From: Ardenticatenales bacterium
GTDB taxonomy: Bacteria; Chloroflexota; Anaerolineae; Promineifilales; Promineifilaceae
DNA: 64,000 bases
Assembly: GCA_020634575.1 (NCBI GenBank)
Contig: JACKBM010000027.1
Location: forward strand, 12,389-76,388
Direction of reading: 5' to 3'
Each line of letters starts with the position of its first letter. Position 1 is the stretch's first letter. Positions 9,940 through 18,928 of this stretch are shown here, piece after piece. The notes below the pieces were generated by a model that saw only the letters and a program-made list of their open reading frames with translations, was not told the origin of the DNA and did no database searches. The translations under genes and the position numbers were made by a program.

Positions 9940-11328
9940 ATGGCCCGCGCAGCGAAACCCTGGCTGGCGCCAGCCGCCACATTTTGCCTCGCCCTCGGCC
10001 TCTACCTGCTCACGCTGCAACCCGATATCAGCTGGGCCAACTATGGCGGCGACGGCGGTGAGCTGATAGCCGCCGCTGTCACCCTGGGGTTGCCCCACCC
10101 GCCCGGCTACCCGACCTACGTCTGGCTCGGCAAGCTGTTCAGCCTGTTGCCGCTGCTACCAATCGCCCGTCTTTTTCACCTGTTCTCAGCTTTGCTGGCG
10201 GCCGCGAGCGCGGCGACTGTCACAGCCACTATGGGCAACAGGAAAATGCATACAGCCGTGCTGGCGGGCCTTCTTGTGGCGACGGCGCCGCTCGTTTGGG
10301 GGCAGGCCGTGATCGCCGAGGTCTACACCCTTAATCTGTTGGTTGTGTCTCTCTGGTTGTACTGGTGGTGGCGACGGCCGCAGGCCGGCGGCTGGCTGGG
10401 TTTCTGGGCCGGCTTGAGCCTGACGACCCATCTGACGTCGCTACTGCTTCTGCCGCTCACCTTCTGGCGCGTGCCGCGGGCGCAATGGGGCCGGCTGGGC
10501 GGCGCCATCCTGCTGGGGCTGACACCCTATCTAACTGTGCCCTGGCTGGGCCGGCCGGAGAGTGTGATCAGTTGGGGCGAACCACAGACGATATCCGGTT
10601 TCGCCTCGCTCATCAGCGGCCGCCTCTACCAGCATCAGGTCCTTGCCCTGCCGCCGGCCGAATGGCTACTCCGGCTCGGCGCCTGGTGGCCCATTTTGCT
10701 GGCGCATGGCATCCTGCTCGGCTGGTTCTTGCTTCCCTGGGTCTGGCGGCAAACGCCACCCGAAAACCGGCCGCCAATCTTGGCCCTCAGCCTGGCCGGC
10801 CTCGCCTATCTGGGCTACGCCTTTCTCTACGACAGTGCCGATGCCATCGTCTTTGCCCTGCCGGCCATCCCGCTCCTGAGCATACCATTAACAACCGTCT
10901 GGCAGCGCTGGCCCCGCGCCGCCTGGATGTTGCCCCTTCTGGCAGTTACGCTAAACTTTAGCTACCCTCCCATAAAGGGGCAGAGTGTTGAGCCGAATAA
11001 CCTCCGCGCCGTGACCGTTCCAATTCTGGACAAGTTGCCAGCAGATACGCTTGTAACAACGCCGGGTGATCCAACGATTTTTACACTCTGGTACTTTCAA
11101 CTTGCCGAAAAACAGCGCCCGGACCTGATCATCGTCGACCAGAATCTCTTTGGTTTTGACTGGTACCGGGCCCGCTTGCAAAGACATTATCCTGAACTGA
11201 GAGGGTTGGGCGTGAACGATTGGCCCGCATTCCTGGCAGCAAACGAAACAGAGCGCGCCGTCTGCGCCATTGCCCTGGCATCTGACCAACCCCTCTTCTG
11301 CCCGAATCTATCTGATGTGGCGCCCTGA
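9940..11328 (+). CDS. DUF2723-type membrane glycosyltransferase (GT-C fold)
   Basis: 462 aa, about ten membrane helices. The N-terminal signature of the DUF2723 family is clear: LYLLTLQPDISWANYGGDGG, then ELIAAAVTLGLPHPPGYPTY, with the acidic residues of the first outer loop that serve catalysis in GT-C enzymes. Family members are thought to move sugars from polyprenyl-phosphate carriers to proteins or glycans outside the membrane. The C-terminal ~100 residues (after 355) form a small outer domain (PADTLVTTPGDPTIFTLWYF). Lies 2 bases behind the GT2 gene. Acceptor unknown; the Thr-rich stalk proteins of this window are candidates (inference). Confidence 0.83.
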   Translation: MARAAKPWLAPAATFCLALGLYLLTLQPDISWANYGGDGGELIAAAVTLGLPHPPGYPTYVWLGKLFSLLPLLPIARLFHLFSALLAAASAATVTATMGNRKMHTAVLAGLLVATAPLVWGQAVIAEVYTLNLLVVSLWLYWWWRRPQAGGWLGFWAGLSLTTHLTSLLLLPLTFWRVPRAQWGRLGGAILLGLTPYLTVPWLGRPESVISWGEPQTISGFASLISGRLYQHQVLALPPAEWLLRLGAWWPILLAHGILLGWFLLPWVWRQTPPENRPPILALSLAGLAYLGYAFLYDSADAIVFALPAIPLLSIPLTTVWQRWPRAAWMLPLLAVTLNFSYPPIKGQSVEPNNLRAVTVPILDKLPADTLVTTPGDPTIFTLWYFQLAEKQRPDLIIVDQNLFGFDWYRARLQRHYPELRGLGVNDWPAFLAANETERAVCAIALASDQPLFCPNLSDVAP

Positions 11329-11345
11329 GCCGCGCCATCTTTCCT

Positions 11346-13316
11346 ATGAGTGCCTCCACCAAACGACGCCTTCCCCAATACATTCTTCTCGGCGGCCTGC
11401 TGCTCATTATCGTGGCCCTGCTCCTCAAGGGCTGGCGCATTTACCGGCTCGTCGATTCGCTGCAGGCGCGCCAGACTGAAGCAGAAGCGCTGTTGGCCGC
11501 CGGCCCTATGAACGTTGAGCCGGCCGCGGCAGAATCACTGTTATTGGGCCTGCGCGAGGATGTGGTTGGACTGCAGGCGGAAGTCGGGCCATTCCTGCCG
11601 CTGGCCAGCCGGTTCGGCTGGCTGCCTAAGGTCGGTGGCCTGCTGGCCGTTTCGCCCCAACTCATGGAAATGGCGGATGCCGGCACGGCGGGCGCCCTCT
11701 TTGCCTTCAATGCCCTCGAACCCGCCCTGGCCATTGTTCAAAATAGCGGCGGCGGCCCGGCCAGCCTGCCTGCCCTCGTCGGCGTTGTCGCTGACGGCCA
11801 GGCCGACCTGATCCAGGCCCAACTGGCGGTGGACCGCGTGACCGCCGCCCGCGCTGAAATTGACAATCTTGACGAATTACCCTGGCGCGTCCAGCAACTC
11901 TTCAAGCAGTTGGATGACAACCTGCCCCTGGCTCAGGACGGGCTGCGCGCCATCCAGCTTCTACCCGAGTTGATGGGTCAAAACGGCCGGCGCACCTATC
12001 TCATCCTGGCCCAGAACGAGGATGAGCTGCGCCCCAGCGGTGGCTTTATCAGCGGCGCCGGCCTCCTGACCGTCGAAGCTGGCAATATTGTGAGCATGGC
12101 GTTCCAGGACGCCAACTACGTCGACGATTTTGACAATAAAGATTACGGCCCTGCCCCGGAACCGCTGCTCAACTTCATGGGGCTCTATTACCTGCTCTTC
12201 CGCGATGCCAACTGGTATGCCGATTTTCCCACTACCGCCCAATTGGCCATGGACCTCTACACCTACGGCCAGGACGTGCCGCTCGATGGCGTCATCGCCC
12301 TGGACAAACGGTTCGTTGAATTGCTCCTGACAGCTACCGGACCCGTTTTTGTGCCCGAACTGGATGCCACCATGCGCGCCAACAATGTCGTCGAGCTCAT
12401 GCGGGAAGCGTGGGGCATACAGGAAGGCGAGGATGTGTCTGAATGGATCGTTTCCCGGAAAGAGTTCATTGGCCCCCTGGCCCTGGCCATCCGGGCCCAG
12501 TTGGAAAATAGCCTGGGCGAGTTGGACCCGGTGCAATTTGCCCAGATCATGGAAACAGCCATCGCCGAAAAGCATTTGCAGCTCTATTTTCGCGACCCGG
12601 CGACAGAAGCGATTCTCACCGGCCTTGGCTGGGACAGCGCTATCGACCGGACACCGGCCGGAGATCTCCTGTTCCTCGTCGAGGCGAACCTGGGATATTC
12701 CAAGGTCAACCCGGCCATCGAGCGTCAGCTCAACTACACCGTTTTCCTGGACAACAACGGCGGCGGCAACGCCAGAACGACGGTTGAGTTCCGTCATCTC
12801 AGCCCGGAAAATGGCAACGGCTGCGAACATTACAAGACCTATGCCGGCGGCCTGGCCTATAACGAACTGCTGGATGATTGTTACTGGGTCTATTTTCAGG
12901 TGTATGCCCCGGCCGGTAGCCTCCTCCAGCAAAGCTCGGTGCACCCCGTCGCCGCGACCGACCTCATCACCAATCTGGCCTGGCCGGGCCAGGCCACTGC
13001 GGTCACCGACCCGGTTACCGGCCTGAGCCTCTTTGCCAACTTCATGCTGCTGCACCGGGCGCAGACGCAAACGGCCTTTTTCCTGTATGCTCTGCCGGCC
13101 GGCGTAAGCCAGCATCTCGGCGATGGCGTCTGGCGCTATTCGCTGTTGGTCCAGAAACAGCCTGGCCTGGCGAACCTGCCCCTGCAAATTCAGGTGGTAT
13201 TACCGGAGGGGATGGCGCCATTAGCCTTGCCAGCCGGGGCCACTCAAGATGGCGATCTCATCACGCTCACCACGATTCTTACCCGCGACGAACGCTTTGA
13301 GTTCCTTTATCAATAA
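11346..13316 (+). CDS. DUF4012 domain secreted/anchored protein
   Basis: 656 aa. One N-terminal membrane helix (YILLGGLLLIIVALLLKGW) after a short cytosolic KRR segment; the rest is outside. Residues ~195-560 carry the DUF4012 signature (YLILAQNEDELRPSGGFISG, then GLLTVEAGNI). The family is widespread in Chloroflexota, Actinomycetota and Cyanobacteria and often lies near exopolysaccharide genes; biochemical role not established. It follows the DUF2723 gene by 17 bases and precedes the SH3 anchor gene by 10, which places it in the surface-glycan operon. Confidence 0.84.
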   Translation: MSASTKRRLPQYILLGGLLLIIVALLLKGWRIYRLVDSLQARQTEAEALLAAGPMNVEPAAAESLLLGLREDVVGLQAEVGPFLPLASRFGWLPKVGGLLAVSPQLMEMADAGTAGALFAFNALEPALAIVQNSGGGPASLPALVGVVADGQADLIQAQLAVDRVTAARAEIDNLDELPWRVQQLFKQLDDNLPLAQDGLRAIQLLPELMGQNGRRTYLILAQNEDELRPSGGFISGAGLLTVEAGNIVSMAFQDANYVDDFDNKDYGPAPEPLLNFMGLYYLLFRDANWYADFPTTAQLAMDLYTYGQDVPLDGVIALDKRFVELLLTATGPVFVPELDATMRANNVVELMREAWGIQEGEDVSEWIVSRKEFIGPLALAIRAQLENSLGELDPVQFAQIMETAIAEKHLQLYFRDPATEAILTGLGWDSAIDRTPAGDLLFLVEANLGYSKVNPAIERQLNYTVFLDNNGGGNARTTVEFRHLSPENGNGCEHYKTYAGGLAYNELLDDCYWVYFQVYAPAGSLLQQSSVHPVAATDLITNLAWPGQATAVTDPVTGLSLFANFMLLHRAQTQTAFFLYALPAGVSQHLGDGVWRYSLLVQKQPGLANLPLQIQVVLPEGMAPLALPAGATQDGDLITLTTILTRDERFEFLYQ

Positions 13317-13326
13317 GAGTTGACCT

Positions 13327-14250
13327 ATGGCTAAATCTTTGCGCCTCTTTCTGATTTTTTTGATGCTCGGCCTATTGCTTGGCCTACTGGTGGTACCGGC
13401 CGGTGCCACCAACCCGCTGCAGGATTGCGGTTTCACCATCCCCTGCCCGACGGATACGCCCAGCGGCGGCGGCGGTGGTGGCGGCACCAACCCAACCGAG
13501 ACGCCGGTCGCCGGTGCAGCCACCGCTACCTCAGCCGTACCGACCGACGGGCCGCCCGCGCCAACCCCGCCCGGTGGCTATTTGCCGACGGCTGAGCCTT
13601 GCAGCCTGGCGCCCACGGTCACCTCGTTCACCAGCAACCTGAACGTCCGCGGCGGCCCCGGCACGGATTACCCATCGGTCTACCAGATGATTTATTTCGA
13701 GGTCCGCCCGATTGTGGGTCGTTACCAATACGGTGACTGGTGGCAGATCCAGCTATTCGACGGCAACACCGGCTGGGTCAAAGACAGTGTCGTTCTGGTC
13801 AGCGGCTATACCGCCGCCGTCCCCATTGTGCCCGTTCCCGAACTCAATGGCGCCACACCAACCCCGGGCCCGGTCTGGGAACCAACACCCATCGTCGCCT
13901 GCAGCGACGTCGTCTTGCCCACGGCCACCAACACCCCGGCGCCAGACAGCACCGCGGTAACACCGACCAACACCGCCACCGCCACGGCATCTCCGGTCGC
14001 AGAAGAAGCTGATGAAGAAGTCGCGGCGGCCGACACCGCCGTGCCGGCCACAGACACTCCCACCAGCGTCGCCCCGACGGCAACTGCGACGCCAGTCGCT
14101 ACAGCGGCCCTACCACCGGGCGAAGATGATTCCAGTGCCGGCGGGAGCAGCAATGGTCTGCTCATGGGCGGGGCGCTGATGATTGGCCTCGGTGTGGTGG
14201 GTTTCTTCCTGCTGGGCCGGCGCCGCTCAGAAAATTCGGCTGAAGCCTGA
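13327..14250 (+). CDS. SH3b-domain surface protein with Thr/Pro-rich linkers and C-terminal membrane anchor
   Basis: 307 aa. Signal peptide ~1-28 (LFLIFLMLGLLLGLLVVPAGA). First Gly/Thr/Pro-rich linker ~40-90, then a bacterial SH3 domain ~97-160 (NLNVRGGPGTDYPSVYQM; YGDWWQIQLFDGNTGWVK). Second linker ~165-275 (repeated TATP-type units), one membrane helix ~279-298 (LLMGGALMIGLGVVGFFLLG) and a short RRR tail. SH3b domains bind peptidoglycan or surface polymers. It closes the 7796-14250 operon and resembles the stalk proteins at 3799-4968 and 30460-31302 in overall plan. Confidence 0.84.
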   Translation: MAKSLRLFLIFLMLGLLLGLLVVPAGATNPLQDCGFTIPCPTDTPSGGGGGGGTNPTETPVAGAATATSAVPTDGPPAPTPPGGYLPTAEPCSLAPTVTSFTSNLNVRGGPGTDYPSVYQMIYFEVRPIVGRYQYGDWWQIQLFDGNTGWVKDSVVLVSGYTAAVPIVPVPELNGATPTPGPVWEPTPIVACSDVVLPTATNTPAPDSTAVTPTNTATATASPVAEEADEEVAAADTAVPATDTPTSVAPTATATPVATAALPPGEDDSSAGGSSNGLLMGGALMIGLGVVGFFLLGRRRSENSAEA

Positions 14251-14351
14251 TACTGATTTGGCCGCTTCCAGCAGACTCTTACTTTTGTCTAACATTGCTT
14301 CCCTATTATGGGCAGGTCAAAATTGTGAAATCTGTTTCTTGAGAGGGGACA

Positions 14352-16232
14352 ATGACCACAGCAGAAACAAACGCTTATCAATACAAAGCTGAGATCAAGC
14401 AGCTTCTGGAGATCCTGGTTCATTCCTTGTACAAAGAGCCAGAGATCTTCCTGCGTGAGATGATCTCCAACGCTTCGGATGCCCTGACCCGGCTCCATTT
14501 TGAAACGCTGACCAACGAAAACATCCACGACGCCGGCGCGCCGCTGGAAATCCGCCTCACGGTCGAAAAGCCGGAGGAGGACGAAGAAGGTCCCAGCAAA
14601 ATTATCATCAAAGACACCGGCATCGGCATGACCGAGCAGGAGTTGATCACCAACCTGGGCACCATCGCCCAATCCGGCGCCCGTGAGTTCCTGGCTGAGC
14701 TCAAAAAAGGCGAAAGTGATATCGCCGACATGATCGGCCAGTTTGGTGTTGGTTTTTATTCGGTGTTTATGGTGGCTGACGAGGTGCGCGTGGTTTCGCG
14801 CAGCTACCGGCCGGATGCAGAACCCGCCGCCTGGGTCTCCACCGGCGATGACAGCTTCCGCATCGAACCGGCTGACAAGAGCGACCGCGGTACCGAAATC
14901 CACATCACGCTCAAAGAAAGCGCCAACGAATTCGCGACCGAGTGGAAGCTGAAACAGGTCATCAAGACCCATTCTGATTACATCAGCTACCCCATCTACG
15001 TCGGCGATGAGCAGGCCAACCAGCAAACGTCATTGTGGCGCCAATCCGCCTCCGAGGTCGAGGAAGAAGCTTACAAACAGTTCTACCAGACGTTGACGAT
15101 GGATTTTGAGGAGCCCCTGGCTCACATCCATTTTGCCTCCGACGCGCCCGTTCACATCCGCAGCTTGCTGTTTGTGCCACCCAAACGCGAGAAGAGCATG
15201 TTCGCCGCCCGCAAGGAACCCGGCGTCAAGCTTTACACCAACAACGTCCTCATTCAGGAATATTGCACCGATCTGTTACCCAAATGGCTGGACTTTGTCG
15301 ATGGCGTTGTGGACTCCGAAGACCTGCCGCTGAATGTCAGCCGGGAAACGGTACAGAACAACCGCCTCATGCGCCAGCTGGCCCGCATGGTCAAGGGCCG
15401 CGTCCTGCGTACCCTGCGCGATATGGCCAAGGATGAGCCGGAAAAGTACGAACAGTTCTGGAAACAGTACAGCCGCGTCCTCAAGGAAGGTTTGGCGACT
15501 GATTTTGCCGCTAAAGAAGATATCCTGCCGCTCTACCGCGTCCATTCCTCCAAAAGCGACGGCAAACTGATCTCGCTGGAGGATTATATTGGGCGCATGC
15601 CTGAGGAGCAGGAGCACATTTACTACGTGCTCGGCGATGATTTACGCTCGGTTACCCACAGCCCGCACATGGACCCGTTTAAGGCCCGTGACATTGAGGT
15701 GCTCTACTGGGTCGATCCGCTGGATGTCTTCGTCGCCCCCATGTTGAACGAATACGAAGGCAAGCAGCTGAAGAACATTAGCGACGCCGACATCGATCTG
15801 CCCGAAGCGGCAGAGGATGCGGACGCTGAGTCAGAGAGCAAGCTTGAGGATAAGGCGTTTAACCTGCTTGTGAGTCGCGCCGTCAAGCTGTTGGGCGAGA
15901 AGGTGACTGAAGTCCGCGCCAGCAAGGTGCTCAAGGACAGCCCCATCCGCCTGGTCGCGCCTGAAGACGCGCCCAACCGAGAGATGGAACGCATACAGCG
16001 CTACATGGATCAGGCGTATGAGGTTCCGGCCCGCATTATGGAGATCAACCGTAGCCACGAGTTGATTATGAATCTGGCCCACAAGTTGGAAGCCAACGAG
16101 AATGATCCGGTTGTAGACCTGGTTATCGAGCAGCTGTACAACAGCGCCCTGATTCAGGAAGGGCTCCATCCCAACCCGGCCGAGATGTTGCCGCGGATTC
16201 AGGAGCTGATGCGCGTCGCCGTCGGCGAATAG
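14352..16232 (+). CDS. htpG: Molecular chaperone HtpG (bacterial Hsp90)
   Basis: 626 aa, normal length. The GHKL ATPase domain is intact: EMISNASDALTRLHFETLT (N box), DTGIGMTEQELITNLG and GQFGVGFYSVFMV (G boxes). The middle domain (~220-480, including LPLNVSRETVQNNRLMRQL) and the C-terminal dimerisation domain (~500-626) follow. Cytosolic ATP-dependent chaperone. A purine-rich ribosome site (GAGAGGGG) precedes the ATG. I find no CIRCE element (TTAGCACTC-N9-GAGTGCTAA) upstream. Transcribed convergently with the PBP-like gene, with 12 bases between the stops. Confidence 0.96.
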   Translation: MTTAETNAYQYKAEIKQLLEILVHSLYKEPEIFLREMISNASDALTRLHFETLTNENIHDAGAPLEIRLTVEKPEEDEEGPSKIIIKDTGIGMTEQELITNLGTIAQSGAREFLAELKKGESDIADMIGQFGVGFYSVFMVADEVRVVSRSYRPDAEPAAWVSTGDDSFRIEPADKSDRGTEIHITLKESANEFATEWKLKQVIKTHSDYISYPIYVGDEQANQQTSLWRQSASEVEEEAYKQFYQTLTMDFEEPLAHIHFASDAPVHIRSLLFVPPKREKSMFAARKEPGVKLYTNNVLIQEYCTDLLPKWLDFVDGVVDSEDLPLNVSRETVQNNRLMRQLARMVKGRVLRTLRDMAKDEPEKYEQFWKQYSRVLKEGLATDFAAKEDILPLYRVHSSKSDGKLISLEDYIGRMPEEQEHIYYVLGDDLRSVTHSPHMDPFKARDIEVLYWVDPLDVFVAPMLNEYEGKQLKNISDADIDLPEAAEDADAESESKLEDKAFNLLVSRAVKLLGEKVTEVRASKVLKDSPIRLVAPEDAPNREMERIQRYMDQAYEVPARIMEINRSHELIMNLAHKLEANENDPVVDLVIEQLYNSALIQEGLHPNPAEMLPRIQELMRVAVGE

Positions 16233-16244
16233 AGCATTCGCGTC

Positions 16245-17603
16245 CTAAGGGCGCCCGCCGAATAGAATTTCCCGCAAGAGCGCTCGTCCAATTTCCTGGG
16301 CGAGCGCTTCGTTTTGCACATCTTCAACCACGACGACGGCGACGAGCTGGGGCGCACCGGCCGGTGCCAGCGCCAAATACCAGCCATTCTCACTCTCCGC
16401 CGGTCCGGCCAAAGTGAGCACATGATGCTCAATGATCCCTTCTTGCCGGGGTAGCGCCGCCAAAACTTCCTGGGCCGCCAGCGCCGACACGGCGGTCAAA
16501 CCGGGTTGAAAATTCTCGGTCGCTAACTGCCAGGCGCCATTCTCATCCATGATCGAAGCAACGAGCTGAGGCCGCAACAACCGCCCTTCATTCGCCAGCG
16601 CACCAAACGCCAGCGCCATCTGCAACGGCGAAACCGTCAGCTCGCCCTGGCCCAGCAAAGAGCGCTCCATATCGGTGATCGTCAGCGGCCCGGCTGATTC
16701 CGTAGCCAGTGGTAAATCCGGCGGTGTGGTCAGCCCAAAGCCATCCAGGATCGCGACCAGCTCTTCGGGCCGCCAGCTACTCGCCAGCGTCAACAGCGGC
16801 GCCGGGCAACGGGCCTGCAAGCTCATGGTCCAGCTTTCGTCACCGGCCGGATCGCCCTCACAGGTCAAAACCTGGTCGCTCAGCTCGACCGGATCGCTCA
16901 TGTGGGGCAGCGCGTTGGCCAGGTTGATAATGCGTCTCTGCTCTACCGCCGCCGCATACAGCAGCGGCTGTAACACCAGACCTGGCTGGTAAAGTCCTTG
17001 CGTGGACCGGTTCAACAGCGGTGCCTCAGCATCCACTGCCAGGTCCTCAAACGCTGCATCCAGCTCATTCGGGTCAAAACCAGGGTGGCTCACCATCACC
17101 CGTACAGCCCCATCAGGCACCGACAGCAACAGAACAGCGCCACGCTGGTCACCCAACAACGCTTCGGCCAACAGCTGCCACTCGCTATCCAATGTCAGCC
17201 GCACATCCCGGCCCACCTGCGGCAAATGCAGCGCCTGCCGCCACAGCCGGTCCAGCTCGCTCTCATCGCTGCCCTCCAGGACGGCCGCCATACCCGACTC
17301 AATACCAGCGGCGCCATGGCGGAAACTATAATAGCCAACCGCCGGGCCAATATCGGCCAACGGGTAGCTGCGCTCAGTCCGGTCTGACGGCCCAATCGTT
17401 TCCGCCAGGATCACATTCTGGACATCAAAAATGGTACCCCGCTGGATACGCAGGGCAGCTTCCACAACGCGCGGGTTGTCATCGCGGACCGCAAGCTCCT
17501 CACGGCGCCAGACACCCCAGTAGAGCGATGTCACCGCCACCAGAAAAAAGAGCACCCAGAGTGCGCCGGCCAATTGGCGCAGCTGCTTGCCTTGCGGGTT
17601 CAC
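16245..17603 (-). CDS. Penicillin-binding-protein homologue lacking all transpeptidase active-site motifs (pseudo-PBP)
   Basis: 452 aa from the GTG at 17603, which overlaps the ftsW stop (GTGA). One N-terminal helix (LAGALWVLFFLVAVTSLYWG), a short dimerisation region with the family's RGTIFD segment and YYSFRHGAAGIE, then a transpeptidase-fold domain (about 140-452) still clearly related to FtsI/PbpA (LNRSTQGLYQPG; LLGQGELTVSPLQMALAFG). The catalytic motifs are gone: SxxK reads L209-V-L-Q212, SxN reads R265-C-P267 and KTG falls at AGPA (399-402). The reading frame is long and uninterrupted, so it looks like a retained non-catalytic protein rather than a decayed gene. It likely regulates or scaffolds the SEDS polymerase encoded just upstream (inference). 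Confidence 0.86.
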   Translation of the reverse strand: MNPQGKQLRQLAGALWVLFFLVAVTSLYWGVWRREELAVRDDNPRVVEAALRIQRGTIFDVQNVILAETIGPSDRTERSYPLADIGPAVGYYSFRHGAAGIESGMAAVLEGSDESELDRLWRQALHLPQVGRDVRLTLDSEWQLLAEALLGDQRGAVLLLSVPDGAVRVMVSHPGFDPNELDAAFEDLAVDAEAPLLNRSTQGLYQPGLVLQPLLYAAAVEQRRIINLANALPHMSDPVELSDQVLTCEGDPAGDESWTMSLQARCPAPLLTLASSWRPEELVAILDGFGLTTPPDLPLATESAGPLTITDMERSLLGQGELTVSPLQMALAFGALANEGRLLRPQLVASIMDENGAWQLATENFQPGLTAVSALAAQEVLAALPRQEGIIEHHVLTLAGPAESENGWYLALAPAGAPQLVAVVVVEDVQNEALAQEIGRALLREILFGGRP

Positions 17604-18925
17604 GAGTTGCTCCAGGGACCGGCCGATCCCTGCCCCTGATCGGTCGAAATATGCAGTACCAGCCCCGCCATCACGCCAGTCATCATCAGCGAGCTGCCCC
17701 CGTAGCTCACAAAGGGCAACGTGACCCCCGTCAGCGGCAACAGCTTGGTCACGCCGGCTGTGATCAACAACGTCTGCGCGCTCAGCAAGACGACAATGCC
17801 CGTCACCAGATACATACGGAATGGCCGGCGCGATTGAATGGCTATGCGCAGGCCCCGGTGGGCCAGGATGGCGAAACAGAGCAGGACGACCAGAGCCCCG
17901 ATCATCCCCCATTCCTCGGCGATAGCGGCGAAGGCAAAATCAGAATGGACTACGGGGATGTAATCGGGAAAGCCCTGTCCCACGCCGCTGCCGCTGATGC
18001 CCCCGGCACCCAGCGCATAAAGCGACTGCACGATCTGGAAAGATGCGCCGCTCGCCGCCGGCCAGGGGTTCAGCCAGCTATCCACACGCAGCGCGACCAC
18101 GGAAAAGGCCAGGTAGCCAATAACACTGGCCAGCAGCAGCAAACCAAAACCTCCGACCAGAAAGCGCCAATCGCCAGAAGCGACATATAACAAAGCCAGG
18201 AAAACAAAAAAGAAAAGCGTGGCCGCGCCCAGGTCCTGTTGCCAGATCAGCAAGACGATACAAAAACCCCACATCAGGAAAATTGGCGCCAGATAAGGGA
18301 TCACAGCGATAGCGCCTCGCTCCGGCCGGAACAACATCCCCCGCTCTTCAAAATAGCTCGCCAGGAAAATCAGCAACAGGAGCTTCAAGAGCTCGGATGG
18401 CTGGAAATAGACGCTGATCTGCGGCAGCAGCGGCAGCCAGAGTTCCGCGCCAAAGCGGGTTGGGTTGACCCCCAGCCACAGCGTCGCCGCCAGCAGGATC
18501 AGCCCCAAAAACAACCAGGTGTATCGGTAACGCCGCAGCAAGCGGAGATTGCGGGGCAAAATTGCCAGCGCCAGCATGATGGCAAAGCTCAGGGCCAGCC
18601 AGAGCAGCTGCCGCCAGAGAAAATTGACGGCCAGGCGGGCGATAAGCACCAGCCCCCAGCCGGTCAACAACCCGATGATGGGCAGCCAATAGGGGTCGTG
18701 ATAGTGGAGAAAACGGTTGAGGAGATAATGGGCGGCGAAGATGAGGAGGGTCCAACCGGCCGGTGCCCACAAAATGGACCAACCAATCGTCCCATCTGTC
18801 GCCAGCACCAGCGCCAGCGCATTGAGCCAGACAAAAAGGAGCGCCGGTACCAGGAGCTGGCGCTCACGCCGGCCCGCCTCATACCCCTGCTCGACAGACT
18901 CCCCCGGGAGCCGCTCCAGACTCAT
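17600..18925 (-). CDS. ftsW: FtsW/RodA/SpoVE (SEDS) peptidoglycan polymerase
   Basis: 441 aa, about ten membrane helices. SEDS landmarks: VYFQPSELLKLLLLIFLASY, the outer-loop HSDFAFAAIAEEWG with the essential catalytic Asp of the HxDF motif retained, and PLTGVTLPFVSYGGSSLMM near the C-terminus. It polymerises glycan strands from lipid II at the outer membrane face and normally acts with a class B PBP. Here the partner gene, overlapping by 4 bases, encodes a PBP homologue without active site. Whether it is the division (FtsW) or elongation (RodA) type cannot be decided from sequence alone; the symbol follows the family. Starts 3 bases after the mtnP stop. Confidence 0.9.
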   Translation of the reverse strand: MSLERLPGESVEQGYEAGRRERQLLVPALLFVWLNALALVLATDGTIGWSILWAPAGWTLLIFAAHYLLNRFLHYHDPYWLPIIGLLTGWGLVLIARLAVNFLWRQLLWLALSFAIMLALAILPRNLRLLRRYRYTWLFLGLILLAATLWLGVNPTRFGAELWLPLLPQISVYFQPSELLKLLLLIFLASYFEERGMLFRPERGAIAVIPYLAPIFLMWGFCIVLLIWQQDLGAATLFFFVFLALLYVASGDWRFLVGGFGLLLLASVIGYLAFSVVALRVDSWLNPWPAASGASFQIVQSLYALGAGGISGSGVGQGFPDYIPVVHSDFAFAAIAEEWGMIGALVVLLCFAILAHRGLRIAIQSRRPFRMYLVTGIVVLLSAQTLLITAGVTKLLPLTGVTLPFVSYGGSSLMMTGVMAGLVLHISTDQGQGSAGPWSNS

Positions 18926-18928
18926 AAA

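Noticed and set aside
16279..16308. Hairpin AGCGCTCG...CGAGCGCT as the htpG terminator
   Set aside because: It lies inside the 3' coding part of the PBP-like gene with only a short T stretch; it may work, but the evidence is too thin to annotate.
17604..17912. Longer N-terminal extension of the PBP-like protein
   Set aside because: It overlaps the C-terminal third of ftsW in another frame; the GTGA overlap at 17603 gives a proper start followed directly by the membrane helix.
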